From the NCBI GenBank assembly GCA_003220265.1, contig QHRW01000037.1:1-32016 (forward strand): 32,016 nucleotides of DNA. Reading direction: 5' to 3'. Positions 13,779 through 22,274 of the stretch are shown here, piece after piece. The notes under the pieces were generated by a model that searched no databases, was not told the DNA's origin, and saw only the letters and a list, made by a program, of their open reading frames with translations. Every line of letters begins with the position of its first letter. Positions within the stretch are counted from its first letter, which is position 1. The position numbers were made by a program, and so were the translations under genes. The stretch is from Candidatus Rokuibacteriota bacterium. Lineage in GTDB: Bacteria > Methylomirabilota > Methylomirabilia > Rokubacteriales > CSP1-6.

Positions 13779-13799
13779 TTTGTAATTTGTAAGTTGTAA
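13779..13799 (+). repeat. Three tandem 7-bp direct repeats (TTTGTAA)
   Basis: TTTGTAA, TTTGTAA and GTTGTAA follow each other without gap directly after the stop of the outer-membrane protein gene. They start the 240-base AT-richer gap in front of the sugar transferase. The TTGTAA core recurs in the divergent regulatory region (12110-12115, and inverted at 12043-12048). A binding site for one of the sigma-54 activators is possible. Confidence 0.5.
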
Positions 13800-13870
13800 C
13801 CAAGATTCACGTTTTCACAATCGAGCGGGCTGCAGCGCTTTACTCATGGCCCCTGCATTCGTGTTCTGAG

Positions 13871-13890
13871 ATTCCCGAATTGTTCGGAAT
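13871..13890. promoter_or_regulatory. Imperfect dyad about 85 bp upstream of the sigma-54 promoter
   Basis: ATTCCCGAA-TTG-TTCGGAAT is a palindrome with a single bulged C. Its distance to the -24 box at 13966 is in the range usual for enhancer sites of NtrC-type activators. The identity of the bound protein is inference. Confidence 0.4.
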
Positions 13891-13965
13891 ACGCCGAAGA
13901 GATGTGACGCTTTCCTGCGCGAACAACGCATCATTTCGCAAGGGTCTGTGCAGGCTTTCACGGCT

Positions 13966-13981
13966 TGGCACTGCCCTTGCC
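13966..13981 (+). promoter_or_regulatory. Sigma-54 (-24/-12) promoter of the sugar transferase gene
   Basis: TGGCACTGCCCTTGCC matches TGGCACG-N4-TTGCW with one deviation at G7 and one in the last base; the GG and GC are exactly 10 bases apart. The expected start is near 13991, 28 bases ahead of the ATG at 14019. It is the best match in the window. Confidence 0.8.
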
Positions 13982-13990
13982 CCTTCGGAC

Positions 13991-14017
13991 GCTCAGCCGG
14001 TGTGCAGCCGGCTGAGC
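13991..14017 (+). promoter_or_regulatory. Perfect 10-bp leader hairpin ending one base before the start codon
   Basis: GCTCAGCCGG (13991-14000) pairs perfectly with CCGGCTGAGC (14008-14017) around a 7-base loop. The left arm begins at the predicted sigma-54 start site and the right arm ends one base before ATG 14019. No Shine-Dalgarno sequence lies in the leader, and the stem would cover the whole ribosome-landing zone. No T-run follows, so translation control is more likely than termination. Confidence 0.65.
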
Positions 14018-14018
14018 A

Positions 14019-15368
14019 ATGTCGACAGCACAACGGTTCGCTTGGCTCGACGGACTCTCGACGGTCGCGGTGTGCGGCCTCGCGATCGCGGTGCTGCCGC
14101 CCGAGCCGGCGGCCACACCCTGGTGGCTGGCTGCGCGCGTCGCCGCCGTCACCCTGGTCTGCATCCTGGCCTTCTACTACAACGACCTCTACAACTTCGA
14201 GGTCCCCCACGACGTCGGCCAGCTCTTCCGGCGCCTCTGCCGCGCGCTCGGCCTGAGCGCGCTCGTCCTGGCCGGCGGCTACCTGCTGTTCCCCGGCATG
14301 ATCCTGGGCGGCAACCTCGCCTCCTACGCGCTGCTCCTCACGCTGATCTGCGTCCTCGCCCTGCGCGTGGTGGTCTACGCCCTGGCCAAGCGGCGGCCGT
14401 TCTCCGAGGCCGTGCTGCTGCTGGGCGGCGGGCCGCTGGCGGTCGATCTCGCACGGCAGATTCGCACGCGCCCCGACCTCGCGCTCCGCCTGGTCGGCGT
14501 GCTCAATCCGGCCGGCGCCGACGGCGAGGGCGACCGCCTCGGCGATTACGGCGACGTGGGCGACGTCGTGCGGCGGGTCCGTCCCGATCGCATCGTGGTG
14601 GCGATGCCGGACCGCCGCGGCAACCTGCCGGTGTCCGAGCTGCTGGCCTGCCGCTTCCGCGGCGTCACCGTCGAGGAGGGCACGCGCGTCTTCGAGCGCT
14701 TCCACGGCCGTCTCGCGGTGGAGTCCCTCACGCCCAGCACGCTGATCTTCGGCGACGGCTTCCGCGTGCGCCCGCTGTCGCTCGTGCTCAAGCGCGTCGT
14801 GTCGGTCGTGATCGCGCTGGGGGCGCTGCTGGCGGCGGCACCGTTCATGGCCGCCATCGCGGTCGCCATCAAGCTGGAGTCGCGCGGCCCCGTCTTCTTC
14901 GTCCAGGAGCGCGTGGGCCTGCGCGGGCGCAAGTTCCGTCTCATCAAGTTCCGCACGATGCGCGAGCTGCGCGACATGCCGGCCGGCGGCGACTCCATCT
15001 GGGGGCGCGACAACGCCAGCCGGGTGACGCGCCTGGGCGCCGTGCTGCGCCGGTATCGCCTCGACGAGCTGCCCCAGTGCCTGAACATCCTGCGCGGCGA
15101 CATGAGCCTGGTGGGACCGCGGCCCGAGATGGCCGTCAACGTCGCCACCTTCTCCGCGGTGATCCCCTTCTACAACCTCCGCCACGAGGTCCGGCCCGGC
15201 CTCACCGGCTGGGCCCAGGTGCGCGCCGGCTACTCCATGTCGACGGAGGAGGTCACGCGCAAGCTCTGCTACGACCTCTACTACATCAAGCACATGTCAC
15301 TGACGTTCGACCTGCAGATCCTCGTCGACACCGTGAAGTTCGTTCTCAGCGGGAAACGCCCCGGATGA
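14019..15368 (+). CDS. Undecaprenyl-phosphate sugar-1-phosphate transferase (EPS priming enzyme)
   Basis: A 449-residue polyprenyl-phosphate hexose-1-phosphate transferase of the WbaP/WcaJ/ExoY type. It starts repeat-unit synthesis by moving a sugar-1-phosphate from a UDP-sugar to the lipid carrier in the inner membrane. The N-terminal part has four or so transmembrane helices up to residue ~122, then a CoA-binding-like soluble fold (VLLLGGGPLAVDLARQI). The catalytic domain starts with the hydrophobic segment SVVIALGALLAAAPFMAAIAV and contains the conserved QERVGLRGRKFRLIKFRTM, RLDELPQCLNILRGDMSLVGPRPE and RPGLTGWAQV blocks. This version resembles exosortase-associated EPS transferases. The start at ATG 14019 has no Shine-Dalgarno and abuts a hairpin; internal GTG codons are possible alternatives. 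It stands alone between two regulatory regions and is under a sigma-54 promoter. Confidence 0.93.
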   Translation: MSTAQRFAWLDGLSTVAVCGLAIAVLPPEPAATPWWLAARVAAVTLVCILAFYYNDLYNFEVPHDVGQLFRRLCRALGLSALVLAGGYLLFPGMILGGNLASYALLLTLICVLALRVVVYALAKRRPFSEAVLLLGGGPLAVDLARQIRTRPDLALRLVGVLNPAGADGEGDRLGDYGDVGDVVRRVRPDRIVVAMPDRRGNLPVSELLACRFRGVTVEEGTRVFERFHGRLAVESLTPSTLIFGDGFRVRPLSLVLKRVVSVVIALGALLAAAPFMAAIAVAIKLESRGPVFFVQERVGLRGRKFRLIKFRTMRELRDMPAGGDSIWGRDNASRVTRLGAVLRRYRLDELPQCLNILRGDMSLVGPRPEMAVNVATFSAVIPFYNLRHEVRPGLTGWAQVRAGYSMSTEEVTRKLCYDLYYIKHMSLTFDLQILVDTVKFVLSGKRPG

Positions 15369-15398
15369 GCCACGCCAAACGTTTACTTCAATCTGGCA

Positions 15399-15424
15399 CG
15401 ACCGAGCCCAGAGTGGGCAGGTCG
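15399..15424. repeat. Hairpin after the sugar transferase gene (inner and outer arms)
   Basis: CGACC (15399-15403) pairs with GGTCG (15420-15424), and inside it GCCCA (15406-15410) pairs with TGGGC (15414-15418). It lies 30 bases beyond the sugar transferase stop and about 60 bases upstream of the next sigma-54 promoter, so it could be a terminator or a protein-binding dyad. Confidence 0.45.
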
Positions 15425-15430
15425 AACTTG

Positions 15431-15464
15431 CCGCGCGCCGCGCACGCCCTCGTGCGCGCCGCGG
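15431..15464 (+). terminator. Second GC-rich hairpin between sugar transferase and activator genes
   Basis: GCGCACG (15440-15446) and CGTGCGC (15451-15457) form a perfect 7-bp stem with a CCCT loop. It is extended after a small internal loop by CCGCG/CGCGG (15431-15435 with 15460-15464). A short GAAACG follows, with no T-run, so factor-independent termination is uncertain. Confidence 0.45.
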
Positions 15465-15483
15465 AAACGTGCGCGGCCGGGTT

Positions 15484-15499
15484 CGGCATGCCTTTTGCG
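15484..15499 (+). promoter_or_regulatory. Sigma-54-like (-24/-12) promoter of the second activator gene
   Basis: CGGCATGCCTTTTGCG keeps the invariant GG and GC with 10 bases between, plus the TTGC core. The first base and C6 of the consensus are not kept. A start near 15510 leaves a leader of about 25 bases to ATG 15535. It is weaker than the two other sigma-54 sites here. Confidence 0.6.
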
Positions 15500-15534
15500 G
15501 GGTTGCCGTACGCCATGCACATGAAAGATCCGCG

Positions 15535-16974
<1,440 letters not shown>

Positions 16975-17005
16975 CCGCGGCGGACACCTCGGGAGGAATC
17001 CGAAC

Positions 17006-17626
17006 ATGGCACTCAAGTGGCTCGTCGTCTCCGTCGCGCTCCTGACCGGGCTCGTCCTCGTCGGCAGCGCCGGCGCCCAGCAGGCCGCCGTGAAGTCCGC
17101 GCCGGCCCCGGTCGCGGCGCCGCCGGTGGGCGTCCCCGTGGCCTCCGACTACGTCATCGGCGCCGAGGACCTGCTGCAGGTGTCGATCTGGAAGAACGAG
17201 GCGATGTCCCGCACGCTGCCCGTGCGGCCGGACGGCAAGATCTCGCTGCCGCTCCTGCACGACATTCAGGCGGCGGGGCTCACGCCGCTGCAGCTGCGCG
17301 ACAAGATCGCGGCGGCCCTCGGCGAGTTCATGCCGAACCCCGAGGTGTCGGTGACGGTGATGGAAGTGAAGAGCTACCGCGTCTCGGTGCTGGGCGAGGT
17401 GCAGAAGCCGGGCGTGCTGCAGCTCAAGGCCCCCACCACCGTGATGGAGGCGCTCGCGCTGGCCGGCGGCTTCAAGGATTTCGCCTCGCCGAGCAAGATC
17501 ATCATCTTCCGCAAGGACGGCTCGGGCCAGACCCAGCGCCTGCGGTTCAACTACAACCGCGCCATCGGCAACGGCGGCGAGGAGAACGTCTCGCTGAAGT
17601 CCGGCGACGTCGTCGTGGTCCCTTGA
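17006..17626 (+). CDS. Polysaccharide export protein (Wza/BexD-like, short)
   Basis: A 206-residue periplasmic or outer-membrane protein with a signal peptide of about 24 residues (ALKWLVVSVALLTGLVLVGSAGA) and no lipobox Cys. The poly-export domain (YVIGAEDLLQVSIWKNEAM, then LPVRPDGKISLPLLHDIQAAG and PNPEVSVTVMEVKSYRVSV) is followed by one SLBB domain (VLGEVQKPGVLQLKAPTTVMEALALAGGF). It lacks the C-terminal amphipathic helix by which E. coli Wza forms the outer-membrane pore. It is the short form common in exosortase-linked EPS operons, where another outer-membrane protein may supply the pore, perhaps the barrel encoded at 12540. A GGGAGGA ribosome site precedes the ATG. It opens the long co-directional EPS operon 31 bases after the activator gene. 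Confidence 0.94.
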   Translation: MALKWLVVSVALLTGLVLVGSAGAQQAAVKSAPAPVAAPPVGVPVASDYVIGAEDLLQVSIWKNEAMSRTLPVRPDGKISLPLLHDIQAAGLTPLQLRDKIAAALGEFMPNPEVSVTVMEVKSYRVSVLGEVQKPGVLQLKAPTTVMEALALAGGFKDFASPSKIIIFRKDGSGQTQRLRFNYNRAIGNGGEENVSLKSGDVVVVP

Positions 17627-17657
17627 TCGGGACGGCGCGGACAACAAGGAGCTCTGC

Positions 17658-19355
17658 ATGGCGACCCCTGTGACCCCTCACGAGGACTCCGCGCGCGGCA
17701 TGGGCCTGGCGTCGGTCCTCGAGATCGTGCGCCGCCGCCGGATGCTGGCGCTGCTGCCCTTCGTCTTCCTGCTGGCGGCGGCGGCCTCGCTGGCCTTCTT
17801 CCTGCCGAGCCTGTGGACGGCCCGGGCGACCGTGCTGGTGAACCGCCCGGAGATCCCGGAGGCGTTCGTGAAGTCCACGGTCAACACCGACGTCGACGCG
17901 CGGCTGCTGACGCTGACGCACGACGTCCTCGACACGCCGCGGCTGTCGAAGATCATCGAGGAGAACAACCTCTATCCCTCGCTGCGCCGCTCGAAGCCGA
18001 TGCCGGACGTGGTGGACCGGATGCGCAAGGACATCAACATCGACGTCGTGGAGGCGAAGGAGCGGCGCGGCCGTGAGTCGACCGCGATGGTCTTCACGGT
18101 GGCCTACACGACCACCGATCCGGTGGTGTCCGCCCGCGTGACCAACACGCTGGCCTCGCTCTTCAGCGAGGAGAACAGCCGGCAGCGCGAGCAGCAGGCC
18201 GTCGGCACCTCGGAGTTCCTGGAGGCCCAGCTGCGCGAGCTGCGCACCAAGCTGGCCAGCCAGGAGCAGAAGATCACCGCCTACAAGGAGCAGCACCTGG
18301 GCGAGCTGCCCGAGCAGAAGGAGGTCAACCTCCGCACGCTCGAGCGGCTGCAGCAGCAGCTCTCGCTCGCCTACGAGAACAACCGGCGCGCCACGGAGCG
18401 CCGGCAGAACATCTCGCAGTCGATGAACAACCTCGACCTGGCCAGCGCGATGGCCGGCACCGGCGGCGCCACCCTCGTGGGGCCCACCGTGACCCCGGGG
18501 GAGACGGCGGCCGCCCGCCTGTCGATCCTGCGCCAGGAGCTGGCCGCGCTGCAGCCCATCTACAGCGACAAGTATCCCGACGTCATCCAGGCGAAGGAGC
18601 AGATCCGCATCCTGGAGCGCCGGCTGGCCGACGAGGAGAAGAAGGCGGCGGCCGCCGCCGCCGCGCCCAAGAGTGCCAAGCCCGACATGTCCCGCTCCTC
18701 GCGCGACATGCAGCTGGCCGTGCAGAACCCCTACGTGCTGAGCCTCATGCAGCAGCGCGACCAGGCCGACGTGGAGGCCAAGGCCTCGGCCGACGAGATC
18801 AAGGGCCTCACCAGCCAGATCGCCACGTACCAGCGGCGGCTGGAGATGACGCCCAAGCGCGAGCAGGAGCTCGCCCTCATCACGCGTGACTACGAGACCA
18901 CCCGCGAGATGTTCCGCCAGCTCCTGGCCAAGCGCGGCGAGGCCGACATCGCGGCCGAGCTGGAGCAGCGCCAGAAGGGCGAGAAGTTCCGCGTCATCGA
19001 GCAGGCCCGTCTGCCCGAGCGGCCGGCCGGCCCCAACCGGCTCCGGCTCTTGATCGTCGGCTTCGTGCTGGCCCTCGGCGCCGCCGGCGTGGCCGTGGTG
19101 CTGGCCGAGCAGGTCGACACGTCGTACCGCCGCGCCGAGGAAGTCCGCGCGACGGCCGGCGTGCCCGTGCTGTCCACGATCCCGCGCATCGTCACCGAGG
19201 ACGACCGGCTGCACGCCGCCCGGCAGCGCCGCATGGCGCTGGCCGCGGTGGCCGTCGGATTGCTCGCGGTAATGGGAACGTCCTTCATGGTCGCGCACAA
19301 CAACCAGTCGCTCGTCACGCTCCTGACGCCGGACGCGACGACGGTGAAGAGGTAG
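17658..19355 (+). CDS. Polysaccharide chain-length determinant / co-polymerase (Wzz/GumC-like)
   Basis: A 565-residue inner-membrane co-polymerase that sets polymer length and couples synthesis to export. The first transmembrane helix is at residues ~29-49 (LALLPFVFLLAAAASLAFF). A large periplasmic part follows, with long coiled coils around residues 170-265 (QREQQAVGTSEFLEAQLREL, LRTLERLQQQLSLAYENNRR) and 280-330. The Pro-rich segment ERPAGPNRLR and the second helix (LLIVGFVLALGAAGVAVVL) lie near 445-470. A further hydrophobic segment near residues 535-552 (ALAAVAVGLLAVMGTSFMV) precedes the end. There is no kinase domain; the ATPase is encoded separately at 20333. The arrangement fits the exosortase-associated chain-length family. 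AAGGAG precedes the ATG by 7 bases. Confidence 0.93.
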   Translation: MATPVTPHEDSARGMGLASVLEIVRRRRMLALLPFVFLLAAAASLAFFLPSLWTARATVLVNRPEIPEAFVKSTVNTDVDARLLTLTHDVLDTPRLSKIIEENNLYPSLRRSKPMPDVVDRMRKDINIDVVEAKERRGRESTAMVFTVAYTTTDPVVSARVTNTLASLFSEENSRQREQQAVGTSEFLEAQLRELRTKLASQEQKITAYKEQHLGELPEQKEVNLRTLERLQQQLSLAYENNRRATERRQNISQSMNNLDLASAMAGTGGATLVGPTVTPGETAAARLSILRQELAALQPIYSDKYPDVIQAKEQIRILERRLADEEKKAAAAAAAPKSAKPDMSRSSRDMQLAVQNPYVLSLMQQRDQADVEAKASADEIKGLTSQIATYQRRLEMTPKREQELALITRDYETTREMFRQLLAKRGEADIAAELEQRQKGEKFRVIEQARLPERPAGPNRLRLLIVGFVLALGAAGVAVVLAEQVDTSYRRAEEVRATAGVPVLSTIPRIVTEDDRLHAARQRRMALAAVAVGLLAVMGTSFMVAHNNQSLVTLLTPDATTVKR

Positions 19356-19357
19356 TC

Positions 19358-20323
19358 ATGTACCTCCAGTTCTACGGCCTCCGCGAGGCGCCCTTCGCGC
19401 CCACGCCGGACCCGAAGTTCCTGTTCCAGTCGACCCGGCACCGCGAAGCGCTCGCCCAGCTCCTCTACGGCGTGCGCGAGCGCAAGGGCTTCATCGTGCT
19501 CAGCGGCGAGATCGGCACCGGCAAGACCACGCTCCTGCGCACGCTGCTGGAGCGGCTCGACCGCGACACCCACGTCGCCTACGTGCACAACTCGGCCCTC
19601 GGCATCGAAGGGTTGCTCGAGTACATCCTGCACGACTGGGGCGTGAAGTCGGTGGGCGCCTCGCACGCGCAGCGATTGTTCGAGCTCAACGAGTTCCTCA
19701 TCGACCAGCACCGGCAGGGTCTGAGCCCGGTCCTGGTCATCGACGAGGCGCAGAACCTCTCGGTGGAGACGCTGGAGGCGGTGCGCCTGCTGTCCAACTT
19801 CGAGACGACGAACCAGAAGCTGATGCAGATCCTCCTGGTCGGCCAGCCCGAGCTGCGCGAAAAGCTCAACGTGCCCGAGCTGCGCCAGCTCAAGCAGCGG
19901 ATCGGCCTGCGCTGTCACATCGGGCCGCTCTCGCCCGAGGAGACGCGCCTGTACATCCGGCATCGCCTCCGCATCGCGGGCGCGACCGACGCCGGCATCT
20001 TCACCGACGGCGCCATCCAGCGCATCACCGAGTACAGCGAGGGCACGCCGCGCGTCATCAACATCGTGTGCGATCACTGCCTGCTCTCGGGCTACGCCGA
20101 CAGCAAGCGGCGGATCGACGCCGGCGTCGTCGACGAGGCCATCGAGTACCTCGAGGAGGGCGAGCGGCCGGAGTGGAAGCGCAGCCGGCAGACTCGCCTG
20201 GTGCCGAGCCGGACCACGGTGTGGGCCGCCCGCAGCGGCGTGGCGGTGCTCGTCGTGCTCCTCATGATGCTGCTCGTCTTCGCCGCCAACGCGACCGGCT
20301 GGTTCGGCCACGCTTTGCCATAG
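19358..20323 (+). CDS. ExeA/GspA-like AAA ATPase, EPS-system associated
   Basis: A 321-residue ATPase with an inner-membrane anchor. The opening MYLQFYGLREAPFAPTPDPK is diagnostic for the ExeA-like family linked to exosortase EPS loci. Walker A is GEIGTGKTT (50-58) and Walker B is LVIDEAQNL; LLVGQPELREKL and LKQRIGLRCHIGPLSPEET complete the AAA core. A transmembrane helix lies near the C-terminus (VAVLVVLLMMLLVFAANA), so the ATPase domain faces the cytoplasm. The gene begins two bases after the chain-length gene stop and ends nine bases before the kinase-like gene. The precise task in polysaccharide assembly is unknown even in studied relatives; an assembly or export motor is the usual suggestion. 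Confidence 0.92.
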   Translation: MYLQFYGLREAPFAPTPDPKFLFQSTRHREALAQLLYGVRERKGFIVLSGEIGTGKTTLLRTLLERLDRDTHVAYVHNSALGIEGLLEYILHDWGVKSVGASHAQRLFELNEFLIDQHRQGLSPVLVIDEAQNLSVETLEAVRLLSNFETTNQKLMQILLVGQPELREKLNVPELRQLKQRIGLRCHIGPLSPEETRLYIRHRLRIAGATDAGIFTDGAIQRITEYSEGTPRVINIVCDHCLLSGYADSKRRIDAGVVDEAIEYLEEGERPEWKRSRQTRLVPSRTTVWAARSGVAVLVVLLMMLLVFAANATGWFGHALP

Positions 20324-20332
20324 GAGGTTCCC

Positions 20333-21400
20333 GTGAGCAAGTTCTTCAAGGCCCTGGAAAAGGTCGAGCACGAGCGCGAGGCGGCGGCAACGCCGGAGAC
20401 ACCGGCGCCGCCCGCGGCCACCGCGGTCGTCGCCGAGCCCGCCGTCTGCCCCGTGACCGGCGCCGTCGCCGAGGCGCCGATCGCGGCGCCCGCCCCGCCG
20501 GCGGTGCGGACGATCACGCCGCCGCGCGCCGAGCCGGCCGCCGCGCCGGTGGCGCCGGCGCCGTCGCCCTTCGCCCGCAAGCCCGAGCCGCGGCCGACGG
20601 TCTACGGCGCGCCGGTCGCACGCGAAGCGGGCGACACGCGCCGCGGCTTCGCCTGGCAGATCGACGCCGCCGACACCGAGGCGGGCCAGATCGACGATCA
20701 CCTCGTCAGCCTGCTGGAGCCGACCAGCTTTGCCGCCGAGCAGTACCGGGCGGTGCGGCTGGCGATCGAGACGATGCGCCACGAGCGCGGCACGCGCGTG
20801 GTCGGCGTGTCGAGCCCCGGGCGCGGCGACGGCAAGACGATGACCGCGCTGAACCTGGCCGGCGCGCTCGCGCAGGCGCCCGATGCGCGCGTCGTCCTGG
20901 TGGAGGCGGACCTTCGCCATCCGGCCGCTGCGCGCTATCTCGGCCTCAGCGCCCCGCGGGGCCTGTCGAGCTACCTGCTCGATCACGCCATGGATCTCGA
21001 CACCGTGCTGCAACGGCCGCCGGCCATCGCGTTCGCGGTGATCCCGGCCGGCGCGGCGTCGTCGATGCCCTACGAGCTGCTCAAGTCGCCGCGGCTGGGT
21101 GCCCTCCTCACCGAGCTACGCCAGCGCTTCGACTACGTGCTGGTGGACACGCCGCCGGCGCTGCCCTTCCCGGACGTCGGCATCGTGCGCGACCTCGTGG
21201 ACGGCTTCGTGGTGGTCGTGCGGGCCAACCGCACGCCCAAGGAGATGCTGCAGGACACCATGAGCGTGCTGGGCCGCCAGCGCACGCTGGGCCTGGTCTT
21301 CAACGACGACGAGCGCAGCGGCGTGCCGACCCTCGAGGCTGACGGCGAGGCGCGCTGGAAGCGACTGATGCCGCGGCCGCTGGGAGCACGGGTTGCCTGA
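20333..21400 (+). CDS. BY-kinase-like P-loop ATPase (CpsD/CapB/Wzc family) without Tyr tail
   Basis: A 355-residue cytoplasmic P-loop protein of the bacterial tyrosine-kinase family that regulates the chain-length protein. The N-terminus (SKFFKALEKVEHE) matches the stand-alone kinases of exosortase EPS loci, followed by ~100 residues rich in Pro and Ala. The ATPase part has AAEQYRAVRLAIE, Walker A SSPGRGDGKTM (160-170), Walker A' VVLVEADLRHP (first Asp replaced by Glu) and Walker B FDYVLVDTPP. The C-terminal ~80 residues contain no tyrosine, so the usual autophosphorylated Tyr cluster is missing; it may be an ATPase-only form. The start is GTG 20333 with AGGAGG 5 bases upstream. It overlaps the deacetylase gene by 8 bases. 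Confidence 0.9.
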   Translation: MSKFFKALEKVEHEREAAATPETPAPPAATAVVAEPAVCPVTGAVAEAPIAAPAPPAVRTITPPRAEPAAAPVAPAPSPFARKPEPRPTVYGAPVAREAGDTRRGFAWQIDAADTEAGQIDDHLVSLLEPTSFAAEQYRAVRLAIETMRHERGTRVVGVSSPGRGDGKTMTALNLAGALAQAPDARVVLVEADLRHPAAARYLGLSAPRGLSSYLLDHAMDLDTVLQRPPAIAFAVIPAGAASSMPYELLKSPRLGALLTELRQRFDYVLVDTPPALPFPDVGIVRDLVDGFVVVVRANRTPKEMLQDTMSVLGRQRTLGLVFNDDERSGVPTLEADGEARWKRLMPRPLGARVA

Positions 21401-22262
21401 GATCGTCAACATCCTGACCGTCGACGTCGAGGAGTTCTTCCACGGCCTCGACTTCGACGAAGTGCTCGGCGCTGACGGCATCGCGCGGCTGCCCAGCCGC
21501 GTGGTGCCGCAGACCGAGCGGCTGCTCGACCAGCTCGACGCGCACGGGGCCCGCGGCACCTTCTTCACCCTCGGCGTGGTGGCCCAGCGCTATCCCCGGC
21601 TCATCCGCTCGATCGTCGCGCGCGGCCACGAGCTGGCCGCGCACGGCTGGGATCACCGGTGCGTCTACGACCTCGGCCCGGAGGATTTCCGCACCGACGT
21701 CCGGCGCGCCAAGCGGGCGCTGGAGGGCGCGGGCGGGCAGGCCGTGCGCGGCTACCGCGCGCCCAACTACTCGATCCGGCCCGACATGCCGTGGGCCTTC
21801 GACATCCTCGCCGAGGAAGGCTTCGTCTACGACTCGAGCGTGCACCCGATCGTGCACGACCGCTACGGCTTCCCCGACGCGCCGCGCTTCCTGCACCGTC
21901 TCGGCAACGGCCGCGCGCTGTGGGAAGTGCCCGTCGGCACCGCTCGCGCGTTCGGCACGAACCTGCCGGTCGGCGGCGGGTTCTTCCGGCTCTTTCCCAC
22001 GTCGCTGCTCACGTCGGCCATCGCCAGCGTCAACCGGCGCGACGGGCAGCCGCTGGTGCTCTACATCCACCCGTGGGAGTTCGACGCCGCACAGCCGCGG
22101 CCGCCGATGCCGCTGGCTCACCGCTTCCGCCACTACGTCGGCCTGGCCGGCGCCACGCGGAAGCTCGACACGATCCTGCGCACGTTTCGCTTCACCTCCA
22201 TCGACGATGCGCTCGCGCCGATCCGCCTGACTCCGGCGGCGGCGGTCGCTCGCGCGTCCTGA
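21393..22262 (+). CDS. Polysaccharide deacetylase, EPS-system associated (NodB-like)
   Basis: A 289-residue carbohydrate esterase family 4 protein that removes N-acetyl groups from a sugar of the polymer or its precursor. Catalytic and metal residues are present: TVDVEEFFH (Asp11), the AAHGWDH metal box (His84, His88), the RGYRAPNYSI block and the late HPWEFD motif. The C-terminal extension (LPVGGGFFRLFP, YIHPWEFDAAQP) corresponds to the DUF3473-type tail of exosortase-associated deacetylases. No signal peptide is seen, so it acts in the cytoplasm or on the inner face of the membrane. The TTG start at 21393 has GGGAG 6 bases upstream and overlaps the kinase-like gene by 8 bases, indicating coupling. 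A later ATG would cut the catalytic Asp. Confidence 0.93.
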   Translation: MPEIVNILTVDVEEFFHGLDFDEVLGADGIARLPSRVVPQTERLLDQLDAHGARGTFFTLGVVAQRYPRLIRSIVARGHELAAHGWDHRCVYDLGPEDFRTDVRRAKRALEGAGGQAVRGYRAPNYSIRPDMPWAFDILAEEGFVYDSSVHPIVHDRYGFPDAPRFLHRLGNGRALWEVPVGTARAFGTNLPVGGGFFRLFPTSLLTSAIASVNRRDGQPLVLYIHPWEFDAAQPRPPMPLAHRFRHYVGLAGATRKLDTILRTFRFTSIDDALAPIRLTPAAAVARAS

Positions 22263-22274
22263 GGCCTGGTCCGC

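Noticed and set aside
15395..15409. TGGCACGACCGAGCC resembling a sigma-54 promoter ahead of the second activator
   Set aside because: GG and GC are separated by 9 bases instead of 10. Sigma-54 promoters do not tolerate that change well, and the site at 15484 has correct spacing.
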